Program-made: the position numbers and the translations under genes
Assembly (NCBI RefSeq): GCF_014648195.1
Contig: NZ_BMQQ01000011.1
Span: 152,422-216,421 of the forward strand
Source of the DNA: Streptomyces purpureus
Lineage (GTDB): Bacteria; Actinomycetota; Actinomycetes; Streptomycetales; Streptomycetaceae
Length of the DNA stretch: 64,000 bases
Reading direction: 5' to 3'
The notes under the pieces: model-generated
Database searches by the model: none
What the model saw: only the letters and a program-made list of their open reading frames with translations
What the model was told of the DNA's origin: nothing
Shown here: positions 41,539 to 50,362 of the stretch, in pieces
Layout of the letters: every line of letters begins with the position of its first letter
Position numbering within the stretch: the first letter of the stretch is position 1

Positions 41539-42552
41539 ATGACCAGGTACTCCGAACTGCGCGCCGAACTCGCCTCGCTCACCACCGAGGCGTTCCGCCC
41601 CGAACTGGCGGAGATCGACCGACTGCCCACGGAAGACATCGCCCGGCTGATGAACGGCGAGGACCAGACCGTCCCCTCCGCCGTCGCCGCCCAACTCCCC
41701 GCCATCGCCGCCGCGATCGACGCCACCGCCGAGCGCATGGCCAGAGGCGGCCGCCTCGTCTACGCCGGCGCCGGGACCGCCGGCCGGCTCGGCGTCCTGG
41801 ACGCCAGCGAGTGCCCGCCCACCTTCAACACCGACCCCTCCCAGGTCGTCGGCCTGATCGCGGGCGGCCCGACGGCCGTCGTCACCTCCGTCGAGGGCGC
41901 CGAGGACTCCAGGGACCTGGCCGCCGAGGACCTCGACGCGCTGAAGCTGACCCCCGACGACACCGTCGTCGGCGTCTCCGCCTCGGGCCGCACGCCGTAC
42001 GCCCTGGGCGCCGTCGAACACGCCCGCGCCCAGGGCGCCCTCACGATCGGCCTCTCCTGCAACGCCGACAGCCCCCTCGCCGCGGCCGCCGACCACGGCC
42101 TGGAGGTCGTCGTCGGCCCCGAACTCCTCACCGGCTCGACGCGATTGAAGGCGGGTACGGCCCAGAAGCTGGTCCTCAACATGATCTCGACGATCACGAT
42201 GATCCGACTGGGCAAGACGTACGGAAACCTGATGGTCGACGTCCGCGCCTCCAACGCCAAACTCCACGCCCGCTCCCACCGGATCGTCGCCCTGGCGACG
42301 GACGCGACCGACGCCCAGATCGAAAAGGCCCTGACCGCGGCGGACGGCGAGGTCAAAACGGCAATCCTGATGCTCCTGGCCGACGTGACGGCCGAACGGG
42401 CGGACCAACTCCTGACGGAGGCGGAAGGCCACCTGCGTACGGCCCTCGCTGTGGGCAACTGTTCCGCTGGGGCGGGACGGGTGGGCACAGCGGAACCCAC
42501 GGCGCCGGGCGCCCCCGTCCCGCCCCGCCACCCCGGTGCCGGGCGCCCATAG
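41539..42552 (+). CDS. murQ: N-acetylmuramic acid 6-phosphate etherase MurQ
   Basis: A 337-residue SIS-domain enzyme that cleaves the lactyl ether of MurNAc-6-phosphate to GlcNAc-6-phosphate and D-lactate. Family features are RLVYAGAGTAGRLGVLDASE then CPPTFNTDP, LIAGGPTAVVTSVEGAEDS, VVGVSASGRTPYALGA, and QKLVLNMISTITMIRLGKTY. ATG 41539 gives the standard start (TRYSELRAELASLTTEAF). The last 35 residues are Gly/Ala/Pro-rich and partly encoded by a 40-bp dispersed repeat (42451-42490), so the native C-terminus appears altered. It lies between its regulator and its PTS transporter. Confidence 0.93.
   Translation: MTRYSELRAELASLTTEAFRPELAEIDRLPTEDIARLMNGEDQTVPSAVAAQLPAIAAAIDATAERMARGGRLVYAGAGTAGRLGVLDASECPPTFNTDPSQVVGLIAGGPTAVVTSVEGAEDSRDLAAEDLDALKLTPDDTVVGVSASGRTPYALGAVEHARAQGALTIGLSCNADSPLAAAADHGLEVVVGPELLTGSTRLKAGTAQKLVLNMISTITMIRLGKTYGNLMVDVRASNAKLHARSHRIVALATDATDAQIEKALTAADGEVKTAILMLLADVTAERADQLLTEAEGHLRTALAVGNCSAGAGRVGTAEPTAPGAPVPPRHPGAGRP
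42451..42490 (+). repeat. 40-bp dispersed repeat (copy 2) within the 3' end of murQ
   Basis: The stretch GTGGGCAACTGTTCCGCTGG...ACGGGTGGGCACA matches the intergenic element at 6567-6606 apart from a few bases. Here it is read as codons (VGNCSAGAGRVGT) after the end of normal MurQ similarity. Confidence 0.6.
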
Positions 42553-42597
42553 GGCCCCGGCACGCACGCACCGCACCCCCACAGCAAGGCCCCGCAC

Positions 42598-44064
42598 ATG
42601 CACCCAGACGCACAGAGAACGGCCACCCACCTCCTCCCCCTCCTCGGCGGCGCCGACAACGTCACCACCGTCGCCCACTGCATGACCCGCCTCCGCCTGG
42701 GCCTCCGCGACCGCTCCCTCGTCCAGGACGACGCCATCCGCGCCCTCCCCGGCGTCCTCGGTGTCGTCGACGACGACACCTACCAAGTCGTCCTCGGCCC
42801 CGCCGCCGTCGCCAAAGTCACCACCGCCTTCGAGGAACTCCTCACCAAGACACCCCCCACCGCCGACGACCTCGCCGCCACCGGCGCCGCCCTCAAGGCC
42901 GCCCAGAAGGCCAGGAACCAGACCCCCCTCAAACAGCTCCTGCGCCGCGTCGCGAACATCTTCGTCCCGCTGATCCCCGCCCTCATCGGCTGCGGCATCA
43001 TCGCCGGCCTCAACGGCCTCCTCGTCAACCTCCGCTGGCTCCCCTCCCTCACCCCCGCCCTCGCCGCCGTCGCCTCCGGCTTCATGGCGCTGATCGCGGT
43101 CTTCGTCGGCTACAACACGGCGAAGGAGTTCGGCGGCACCCCGATCCTCGGCGGCGCGGTCGCCGCGATCATCGTCTTCCCGGGCGTGGCGAAGACCGAG
43201 GCGTTCGGCCAGGCCCTCTCCCCCGGCCAGGGCGGCGTCCTCGGCGCGCTCGGCGCGGCGCTCCTCGCGGTGTACGTGGAGAAGTGGTGCCGCCGCTGGG
43301 TGCCCGGCACCCTCGACGTGCTCGTGACCCCGACCCTGACCGTCCTGGTCTCCGGCCTGGTCACCATCTACGGCCTGATGTACGTCGCCGGCGAGGTCTC
43401 CACCGCCATCGGCACCTTCGCCGACTGGCTCCTCGCCCACGCCGGCGCGGGCGCCGGGTTCGTCCTCGGCGGGCTGTTCCTCCCGCTGGTGATGCTCGGC
43501 CTGCACCAGGCCCTCATCCCCATCCACACCACCCTCATCGAGCAGCAGGGCAGTACGGTCCTGCTCCCCATCCTCGCGATGGCCGGCGCGGGCCAGGTCG
43601 GCGCGGCGATGGCCGTGTACGTCCGGCTCTCCCGCAACCGCTCCATCCGCCGCACGATCAAATCCGCCCTCCCGGCGGGCCTGCTGGGCGTCGGCGAACC
43701 CCTCATCTACGGCGTCTCGCTTCCCCTCGGCCGCCCCTTCGTCACCGCCTGCGTGGGCGGCGCCTTCGGAGGCGGCTTCATCGGGCTGTTCAACATGCTC
43801 GGCGACCACGTCGGCTCGACGACCATCGGCCCGTCCGGCTGGGCGCTCTTCCCGCTCCTCGACGGCAACAAAGGCCTGGCGGAGACGGTCGCGATCTACG
43901 CGGGCGGGCTCCTCGTCGGGTACGTGGCCGGGTTCACGGCCACGTACTTCTTCGGCTTCAGCAGACAGCTCCTCGCCGAGTTCAACGTCGACGTAGACGA
44001 AGACGTGGACGTGGAAGACCAGGCAGCGCCCGAAGCCCCGACGAAGGCGCAGGTGTCCGTGTAA
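42598..44064 (+). CDS. MurP-type PTS transporter, EIIBC component
   Basis: A 488-residue phosphotransferase permease. The N-terminal EIIB domain (about 1-85) has NVTTVAHCMTRLRLGL with the phosphoryl-accepting Cys at residue 28. The EIIC domain (about 110-470) has ten hydrophobic segments and GYNTAKEFGGTPILGGAVAA, plus LPAGLLGVGEPLIYGVSLPL, the conserved GEP loop. No EIIA is attached, as in E. coli MurP, which borrows the glucose EIIA. Its position after murQ supports N-acetylmuramic acid uptake with phosphorylation. The acidic tail (DVDVDEDVDVED) is a quirk. Confidence 0.9.
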   Translation: MHPDAQRTATHLLPLLGGADNVTTVAHCMTRLRLGLRDRSLVQDDAIRALPGVLGVVDDDTYQVVLGPAAVAKVTTAFEELLTKTPPTADDLAATGAALKAAQKARNQTPLKQLLRRVANIFVPLIPALIGCGIIAGLNGLLVNLRWLPSLTPALAAVASGFMALIAVFVGYNTAKEFGGTPILGGAVAAIIVFPGVAKTEAFGQALSPGQGGVLGALGAALLAVYVEKWCRRWVPGTLDVLVTPTLTVLVSGLVTIYGLMYVAGEVSTAIGTFADWLLAHAGAGAGFVLGGLFLPLVMLGLHQALIPIHTTLIEQQGSTVLLPILAMAGAGQVGAAMAVYVRLSRNRSIRRTIKSALPAGLLGVGEPLIYGVSLPLGRPFVTACVGGAFGGGFIGLFNMLGDHVGSTTIGPSGWALFPLLDGNKGLAETVAIYAGGLLVGYVAGFTATYFFGFSRQLLAEFNVDVDEDVDVEDQAAPEAPTKAQVSV

Positions 44065-44077
44065 AGGTCACGGCTCC

Positions 44078-44293
44078 TCACTTACGGGCGTGATGCAGCA
44101 CGGCGACGAGCCGTAGCGCGGTGTCCAGGTTGCACCGCCCCAGCTCCACGAGAGGGTACGGATCCATCCCCGCCGCCGACACCGGATCCATCCGCAGCGA
44201 CGGCAGGGTGACCCCGGCCGCCCCGAGCTCGGACCTGAGCTGCGCCACGGCGTCCTCCACGGCCCGCAGGCGCTCACTCGCGGTCATCGTCAT
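44078..44293 (-). CDS. Small protein of XRE/DUF397 cluster 2 (paralogue of 24511-24720)
   Basis: A 71-residue protein with GVTLPSLRMDPVSAAGMDP then LVELGRCNLDTALRLVAVLH, aligning with the small protein of cluster 1. The first 25 residues form an amphipathic helix (ASERLRAVEDAVAQLRSELG). It has no known function. It is divergent from the XRE regulator across a 113-bp region containing TCACACAG. ATG 44293 is used; a second ATG two codons later is possible. Confidence 0.78.
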   Translation of the reverse strand: MTMTASERLRAVEDAVAQLRSELGAAGVTLPSLRMDPVSAAGMDPYPLVELGRCNLDTALRLVAVLHHARK

Positions 44294-44406
44294 TGCTTCT
44301 ACCTCCACACCGAGTGTTTCTCGTTCCTCACACAGCGTGTCCGGTCCGAGGCTAGCCTGAACAGATCGGTGGCCCAACAATCCCACCTGTACGAGAGGGA
44401 GTTGCC

Positions 44407-45249
44407 ATGCCTGGACGCAAGGACCTCGACCCTTCCTCCAACCCCCGCGCCTTGATCGGCGCCGAACTGCGCCACGCGCGCGAGAAGGCCGGCCTGAGCC
44501 AGGAGGCTTGCGGGGAACCACTCTTCGTGAGCGGTTCCTACATCGGAGCGATGGAGAACGGAACGCGTCGCATTCCTGTCGACATCGCGATCCAACTCGA
44601 CAAGATGTTGGGAACCGGCGACTTCTTCGAGCGCAACTGCGGGGCCGCGAACCAGTCGAAGTATCCCGACCACTTCGCGGAGGCGGCGGACGCGGAGGCG
44701 GTGGCGGAACGGATCAAGGAGTACGCGCCGCTGCTGATCCCGGGGTTGCTACAGACGGAGGCGTACGCACGGGAGATGTTCCGTGGTGGGCGGCCCACAG
44801 AGACGGACGCCACGATCGACAAACTCGTCGAGGCCAGGCTCGACCGAACTCACCTGCTCGAGGATCCAACAAAACCGATGGTGTGGGCGATTCTCGATGA
44901 GGCTGTGCTGCGCAGGGAGGTGGGTGGGCCGGAAGTAATGGCCGAGGCGCTCGGCCACATCGCCGCGCTGATCCGGCGGAGGCGGGTGATTGTGCAGGTA
45001 CTGCCCTTCTCAGAGGGCGCACACGTGGCGACGGAAGGGTCGCTCAAGCTGATGTTCTTCGACGAGGCGCCCACACTCGTGTACCTCCAAGCCCTGGGGA
45101 CTGGCCGACTGGAAGACGACCCGGCCAGTGTCGCCCGCTACGAACTCACCTACGATTTGCTCGGGGCCAGCGCACTGTCACCACAAGAATCCCTGGCCCT
45201 GATCGAATCAGTGGCGGAGGATTACGCCCATGAAGATCAAGAGCCCTGA
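44407..45249 (+). CDS. XRE family regulator with DUF5753-like domain
   Basis: A 280-residue regulator, intact unlike its counterpart in cluster 1. The helix-turn-helix reads IGAELRHAREKAGLSQEACG then FVSGSYIGAMENGTRRIPVD. The ligand-type domain contains LLIPGLLQTEAYAREMFRGG and RRRRVIVQVLPFSEGAH. The tail ESLALIESVAEDYAHEDQEP is the normal family end. Such WhiJ/BldB-associated proteins regulate development or antibiotic production in some Streptomyces. Its stop overlaps the DUF397 start by 20 bp. Confidence 0.92.
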   Translation: MPGRKDLDPSSNPRALIGAELRHAREKAGLSQEACGEPLFVSGSYIGAMENGTRRIPVDIAIQLDKMLGTGDFFERNCGAANQSKYPDHFAEAADAEAVAERIKEYAPLLIPGLLQTEAYAREMFRGGRPTETDATIDKLVEARLDRTHLLEDPTKPMVWAILDEAVLRREVGGPEVMAEALGHIAALIRRRRVIVQVLPFSEGAHVATEGSLKLMFFDEAPTLVYLQALGTGRLEDDPASVARYELTYDLLGASALSPQESLALIESVAEDYAHEDQEP

Positions 45250-45499
45250 GTACGACCTGTCGACGGCGGTCTGGCACAAGTCCAGCTACAGCGGCCCCAG
45301 CGGAGGCGACTGCCTTGAGGTCGCGACCTGGCGCAAGTCCACGTACAGCGACGCCAGCGGCGGCAACTGCCTGGAAGTCTCCGACGACCACCCCGGCGTC
45401 GTCCCGGTCCGCGACTCCAAGAACCCCGACGGCCCGCACCTCGCCTTCCGTACGGCCGCCTGGTCCGTCTTCGTCGCCGGGCTCACGTCCGTACCGTAG
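45230..45499 (+). CDS. DUF397 protein with duplicated motif (cluster 2)
   Basis: An 89-residue protein. It carries two DUF397 motifs: WHKSSYSGPSGGDCLEVAT and WRKSTYSDASGGNCLEVSD, then VPVRDSKNPDGPHLAF and WSVFVAGL. The internal duplication matches that of the DUF397 protein in cluster 1, so the two clusters share a distinctive common origin. It overlaps the XRE gene by 20 bp, which implies coordinated expression. Confidence 0.92.
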   Translation: MKIKSPEYDLSTAVWHKSSYSGPSGGDCLEVATWRKSTYSDASGGNCLEVSDDHPGVVPVRDSKNPDGPHLAFRTAAWSVFVAGLTSVP

Positions 45500-45553
45500 G
45501 CGCGACTCCGGCCCGCCCCGGTGAGCGAGGGGCGGGCCAGAGGGTGTGAGGGG

Positions 45554-46768
45554 TTACAGGCCGCCGGTCTGGAGCAGCATGCTCGGGGAGAGCTTCGAGA
45601 CGGTCAGTTCGTCCTTGACCGTCTGCTCCAGGATCCAGTTCGCGACCGCGGCCGGGCTGGCCGACGGGCTCGCGGCCTTGGCGAGGGTGGCGACGCCGGC
45701 GACGTGCGGGGACGCCATGGACGTACCGTTCAGTGCGGTGCTGCCGCCGCCCAGCTTGGCGGAGAGGATGGCCGTGCCCGGCGCGTAGAGGTCGAGGCAC
45801 GGACCGAAGTTGGAGAAGCTGGCTTCCTCGTCCAGGTGGTTGCTGGCTCCGACCGTCAGGACGTTGTCGGCGCTGGCGGGCGAGACGTTGCAGGCGTCCT
45901 GGGCTTCGTTGCCCGCAGCGAGGACCGGCAGGACGCCGCGGTTCGACAGGGCAGTGGCGGCGTTGTTGACGGCCTGGTTGCGGGGGCCGCCGAGCGAGCC
46001 GTTGAGGACGGCGGGCTGGACGGCGTTCTGGGCCACCCAGTCGAAGCCGGCGATGATGCCGGACCAGGAGCCGCTGCCCTGGCAGTTCAGGACGCGGACG
46101 CTGACGAGGTTGGCCTGGCGGGCGACGCCGTACGTCGCTCCGGCGACGGTGCCGCCGACGTGGGTGCCGTGGCCGTTGCAGTCGGCGCCGTTGCGGCCGT
46201 CGCCGATCGCGTCGAAGCCCCTGCGTGCGCGGCCGCCGAACTCGGAGTGGCCGAACTCGAGGCCGGTGTCGAGGATGTAGGCGGTGGCGCCCTTGCCGGA
46301 GGTGTTGACGTTGAACTGGTGGTTCAGCGGCAGGTAGGGCTGGTCGATCCGGTCCAGGCCCCAGCTGGCGGCGACGAGCCGCTGCTCGGCCGCGTCGGTC
46401 TTCTCAGGAGTGACGCTGACGGTGGCGTCCTGCTCGACGGCCTCGACGCCGGGCAGCTTGCGGACCGCGTCCAGCTGCGAGGCGGTGAGCTTGGCCGCGT
46501 AGCCGGAGATCACGGAGCGGTACGTGAAGAGCGGCGTCACGCCCGGCACCTTCTGCGCCATGGCGGAGCTGTCCTGACCCGCCTTCAGCGTGACGATGTA
46601 CTGCCCCGGGATTACCCGCGGCGAGGAGGACTTGATCAGCGGGGCGAGCGTCGGGCTGCCCGACGGGCCCGGTGCGGAGTGGGCCGAGACGGACAGGGGC
46701 CCTGCGATCGCCAGGGCGGCGGAGAGGGCAGCCGCGAGGGCGGTCTTGGTTCTAGTACGCATGAGCAT
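45554..46768 (-). CDS. Secreted subtilisin-like serine protease (S8) with inhibitor propeptide
   Basis: A 404-residue protease. The signal peptide spans about 1-30 (KTALAAALSAALAIAG core). The I9 inhibitor propeptide is about 55-120 (GQYIVTLKAGQDSSAM to GVEAVEQDATVSV). The catalytic domain has Asp167 in YILDTGLEF, His200 in NGHGTHVGG, the oxyanion Asn287 in AAGNEA and Ser350 in NGTSMASPH. All residues of the triad are intact. It should be autoprocessed after secretion and act as a broad extracellular protease. It is monocistronic by context. Confidence 0.95.
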   Translation of the reverse strand: MLMRTRTKTALAAALSAALAIAGPLSVSAHSAPGPSGSPTLAPLIKSSSPRVIPGQYIVTLKAGQDSSAMAQKVPGVTPLFTYRSVISGYAAKLTASQLDAVRKLPGVEAVEQDATVSVTPEKTDAAEQRLVAASWGLDRIDQPYLPLNHQFNVNTSGKGATAYILDTGLEFGHSEFGGRARRGFDAIGDGRNGADCNGHGTHVGGTVAGATYGVARQANLVSVRVLNCQGSGSWSGIIAGFDWVAQNAVQPAVLNGSLGGPRNQAVNNAATALSNRGVLPVLAAGNEAQDACNVSPASADNVLTVGASNHLDEEASFSNFGPCLDLYAPGTAILSAKLGGGSTALNGTSMASPHVAGVATLAKAASPSASPAAVANWILEQTVKDELTVSKLSPSMLLQTGGL

Positions 46769-46867
46769 GAGAGGAACATGCAGAAACGATCACACACAAT
46801 CACTTTATGTGGCGGTTCGAATACTTTTGGTAGTGAACCCCTGAATGCGCTCCGCCGAACGCATGAA

Positions 46868-46894
46868 GCCCCCGGAACCATCGGCTCCGGGGCC
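46868..46894 (-). terminator. Stem-loop terminator after the truncated TAP-like hydrolase
   Basis: GCCCCCGGA pairs with TCCGGGGC (46886-46893). It stands between the stop of the minus-strand hydrolase remnant and the S8 protease start. Confidence 0.5.
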
Positions 46895-46910
46895 TCGTTA
46901 CGTCAGCCCG

Positions 46911-47507
46911 TCAGCTCGCACAGTGCGTGTCTTCGTACGGGCGTGCGCCGGTCGTCAGGAAATCCGTCACGGCGCGGTTGCCGCAGGCGTTGCCGTTGGT
47001 CAGATACATGCCGTGGCCGCCCTGGTCCACCAAGACGAGCCGGGCGCGGTCGCCGAGGGCCTGGCGCATCTTCAGGCCGACGTGGTGCGGAGTGGCCGGG
47101 TCACGCAGGCTCTGGATCATCAGGATGTTGGACGGGCCGTCGGAGGTGATCCGGGTCGGCTCGGACGTCGGCTTGCTCTTCCAGAACGAGCAGGGGGTGA
47201 TGTTCGCCGGCATGCCCGCCGTCAGCGGGTGCGCGGCGCGGTCGGCGAGGACGGCGCGACGGTGTCCGGGGACGGACCCGGGCCACTTCACGTCGTTGCA
47301 GATCACCGCGACCGTGATCGCCGCGTCGGTGTCCGGCAGGGCGTAGGCGATGTCCGGGGTGAGGGCCGGGACGGCGGCCGGGTCCTTGGCGTCCCGGACG
47401 AGACGGGCGAAGGCGGGGAAGGCGCCGTCGGTGACGAAGGCGTTCTGGAGGGACTGGCGGAGCATGTTGCCGGTGAGCGGGCGGCCGGGCTTGGACGCAG
47501 CGTCAGT
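46911..47507 (-). pseudogene. 3' remnant of an alpha/beta hydrolase (tripeptidyl aminopeptidase-like)
   Basis: The readable frame gives TDAASKPGRPLTGNMLRQSL and then AFVTDGAFPAFARLVRDA, ending with VLVDQGGHGMYLTNGNACGN and RAVTDFLTTGARP. This is the C-terminal TAP-like domain of Streptomyces tripeptidyl aminopeptidases, which are normally about 500 residues. It supplies the catalytic His (GGHG), but the N-terminal part with the nucleophile is missing. The frame begins exactly where the phospholipase D-like gene ends, so the 5' half was deleted or replaced by that gene. Some annotations would start it at the ATG at 47465. Confidence 0.75.
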
Positions 47508-49119
47508 ACGCGTTGCGCCACCGGAGCCTCGCGGGGCGGCCGTCCGGGTCGACCAGGAGGCGGTAGAGCGGCATGGCGAGGGCGCGGGTGATGCGGGACA
47601 TGTCCGGCGGCTGGTAGGCGCGCAGTCGGCCGGGCGGCCTGGGGTCGCGGCGACCGCCCTCGTACCAGTCGTCCAGCGCGGCGGCCCGCGCGGAAAAGAC
47701 GTCGAAGGCCTTCACCGGGTCGCACAGATCGTCCGGCGCGTCCGGCGCGTCGGCCTCCGGAGCGTCCAGGTGCTCGCGGAAGAGCTCCAGCCGCAGGTCA
47801 CGCGCGAAGCGGCGGGCCTGGTCCCCAAGTCCGCCGGGGTCGGGCGGCGGTCGCCCGTCGACACTGTCGTCCAGGACCACGCAGCTGAGCTCCGAATCGT
47901 GCGTCCAGGAACGGAGGTTGATGTTGTCGGAGCCGACCGTCGCCCACACGTCGTCGATCACGCACACCTTGGCGTGCACGTACACGGGGTCCCCCTCGGG
48001 GTTCTCCAACCCGTACACGGCCACCCGGGCACCGCCCGCCCGGCGCAGCTCGTCGAGGGCCGCGACGCGTCCGACCAGGTTCATCGGCAGCGTGATCCGC
48101 CCGTCCTGCTCGGGCAGGGAGGGGATGACGGCGATCAGCCGCAGACCGGGGTTCTCCCGGAGCGCACGGCCGAAGAAGCCGACGACGTTCGGCGACCACA
48201 GGTACTGGTCCTCCAGGTAGATGAGCGACCGTGCCCGCCGCAGGGCCTTGAGGTAACCGCGTGCGACGCTGCGTTCGCCGTCGGGGGCGAAGGGATAGCC
48301 GCGCAGCAGCCGGTTGGGGTACGTGCGCAGCACCTGCACGGTGTGGGTGCCGCGAGGACCGGGGTCGGGCAACTGGGGCGGCAGGGGATCGGCCTCGGTG
48401 TCCTCGTGGTGCGCGAGTTCGCGGACCCGGACCATCGGGCTGCGGGTGAGGGGCGAGGGGTCTTCCCAGCGTTCGCGGAAGACTGCTTCGAGATCACCGA
48501 CCGCCGGGCCGCGGATGGCGAGCTGCACGTCGTGCCAGGGCGGCCGCCGCCCGTAAGCGGAGGCGAAGGGCACCGCCTGGGGGTCTCCGTGGTGGGCGGC
48601 GTCGTCGTTGCGGCTGTGGCACAGGTCGATGCCGCCGATGTACGCGACGTCGCGGTCAGGACGGCCGGGGTGGCGCAGCACCACGAGCTTCTGGTGGTGC
48701 GAGCCGCCGGGACGTACCCGCATGTCGAGCAGGCACTCGCCGCCGGCGTCCTCCAGCTCCTCGCCCAGGTGGCGGTTCTCCTCCTCGCTGAACTGCAGCT
48801 TGTCCAGGTGGGACCGCCACAGCAGGCCTTTCACGATCACCCCGCGCTCGGCCGCCTCGCCCAGGACCCGGCCGATCTCGGAACCCTCGCCGTCGAGGCG
48901 TTCGTCCGGGTCGCCACGCCAGTCGGTGAACAGCAGGAGGTCTCCGGAGCCCTGCGCCCGTACGGCCGCGAGCAGTTCGGCGAAGTACGCCGCGCCGTGC
49001 ACGAGCGGCCGCACGTCGTTCCCACGGGTCCAGGCGGCGCCGTCGGGATGGCGCCGGTCCAGCCGGGTGGAGGTGTTCCCGCGTTCGGTGGCGGTGAGCA
49101 TCCAGTCGCTGAGCTTCAC
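47503..49119 (-). CDS. Phospholipase D-like protein (two HKD motifs)
   Basis: A 538-residue PLD-superfamily enzyme. The first catalytic motif is SHHQKLVVL (H142, K144) and the second VYVHAKVCVIDD (H382, K384), with nearby GSDNINLRS. IGGIDLCHSR follows the first motif. No signal peptide is seen if the start is GTG 49119, which I prefer because KLSDWMLTATERGNTSTRLD is the family N-terminus and GGGGAGAGG precedes it; GTG 49221 would add 34 residues. Substrates could be phospholipids or other phosphodiesters. Its 3' end abuts the hydrolase remnant. Confidence 0.87.
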   Translation of the reverse strand: MKLSDWMLTATERGNTSTRLDRRHPDGAAWTRGNDVRPLVHGAAYFAELLAAVRAQGSGDLLLFTDWRGDPDERLDGEGSEIGRVLGEAAERGVIVKGLLWRSHLDKLQFSEEENRHLGEELEDAGGECLLDMRVRPGGSHHQKLVVLRHPGRPDRDVAYIGGIDLCHSRNDDAAHHGDPQAVPFASAYGRRPPWHDVQLAIRGPAVGDLEAVFRERWEDPSPLTRSPMVRVRELAHHEDTEADPLPPQLPDPGPRGTHTVQVLRTYPNRLLRGYPFAPDGERSVARGYLKALRRARSLIYLEDQYLWSPNVVGFFGRALRENPGLRLIAVIPSLPEQDGRITLPMNLVGRVAALDELRRAGGARVAVYGLENPEGDPVYVHAKVCVIDDVWATVGSDNINLRSWTHDSELSCVVLDDSVDGRPPPDPGGLGDQARRFARDLRLELFREHLDAPEADAPDAPDDLCDPVKAFDVFSARAAALDDWYEGGRRDPRPPGRLRAYQPPDMSRITRALAMPLYRLLVDPDGRPARLRWRNAY

Positions 49120-49405
49120 GATGGGGTCCTCTCCCCTGGCGGTTACCCGCTCGTCCTGGATCGACGCCTGCGCGCCTGTCCTCACTCGCGGCGTCCGGTC
49201 GATCACAGGAAGTTCCCTCACCCTTGACCCCGGCCCGCACGCGCTTTCCCGTCCCGTTCCCGGAGCTCAAGGCCCGCGCGCCGAGACCTCTTAACATCGA
49301 TTTGGGATGGGAATTGGCAAGTGAACCCGCCCACCCACCCTGCGAGTTGGGCAGAATTGACACGGTGAGCGACCGATTTGCCACGCAGCGTCATATGCCT
49401 CTAGC

Positions 49406-50295
49406 GTGACGACTCCCAAGACAAAAGCGACCCCCGCCGGTGCGCCAACACCATGCGGGGGTCTCACCAACGTGACGGCCACCGACAGCAAGGGCAACAC
49501 CTTCACCCGCGAGGGTGCGGGCACGCTGGACTTCACGCTCCGCCCCGAGCTCCGGTGGAGCGTCGGCAAGCCCGCCTGGAACGACCGCAACGCGCGCCCC
49601 CAGGGCACGCTGATGGGTGTGCAGCCGGGCTCCGGGGACAAGGTGCCGCTGGCCGGGCGCACGGTCGAGTTCTCGCGCCTGCCCGACAGGACCGAGGCCA
49701 CCTCGGCGGTCACGGCCGCGGACGGAACGTTCACCGGGGCGCCGTACCCGGTGGCGGCCGTCGGTGAGGAGTTCTTCGGCACGTTCACCGAGGACAGCGA
49801 AGAGGCCCACGGCACGGACAGCACGGTGAGCCGTGTGTACGAGTACCAGCCGCGCCGGGTGTCCATCACCGCCGCCGCCGACAAGACGCGTGCCCAGCCG
49901 GGCGAGACCGTCACCGTCTCCGGCCGGGTCGTCGACGCGAACGCGGCGGGCGCCGCCGTCGGGGACGCTCCGGTGAAGGTCAGCCTCGGTCGGGACGGCC
50001 GTGGCTCCGAGGTGGGCAAGGTCGTCACCACCGCGCCGTGGTGACCGTGACCGGTGTGCTGCAGCAGCTGTCGGGGACGGCGTGGAAGGCGTACGCGGGG
50101 CAGCCCGTGCAGCTGTGGTTCCAGGCCAAGGGCGCGTCGAAGTACACGCTGGTGTCGTCCGGGAAGACCAGCTCGACCGGGCTGGCCACGCTCAAGGGCA
50201 AGGCGACGGTCGACGGCACCTGGCTGATCCGGTACCTCGGTGACGCGACGCACTTCAACTCGACGGCGACCGGCGACTTCGTCGACGTGCGCTGA
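49406..50295 (+). pseudogene. Broken secreted Ig-like-domain protein
   Basis: Two consecutive frames look like parts of one protein. The first (49406 to about 50040) reads NVTATDSKGNTFTREGAG, then RRVSITAAADKTRAQPGETV with an Ig-like VSGRVVDAN strand, and stops just after VVTTAPW. The second (from about 50038) continues VTVTGVLQQLSGTAWKAYAG and DGTWLIRYLGDATHFNSTAT, the usual end of such proteins. No signal peptide is encoded at the 5' end. The gene has therefore probably lost its 5' part and has an internal frame break near 50035. Confidence 0.7.
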
Positions 50296-50315
50296 TCCCT
50301 TACGGGACCTGTGCC

Positions 50316-50344
50316 GGGCGGCATCCCTTCCGGGGGTGCCGCCC
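50316..50344 (+). terminator. Terminator hairpin between convergent genes
   Basis: GGGCGGCATCCC (50316-50327) pairs with GGGGTGCCGCCC (50333-50344) with one G-T mismatch and a short loop. It can serve both the broken secreted-protein gene and the SRPBCC gene. Confidence 0.7.
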
Positions 50345-50362
50345 TTCGCGCTGCCGGGGGGC

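Noticed and set aside
41383..43809. 808-codon minus-strand frame opposite murQ and the PTS gene
   Set aside because: Composed of Gly/Asp/Glu/Val low complexity, the usual antisense artefact of GC-rich genes; MurQ and EIIBC are unambiguous on the plus strand.
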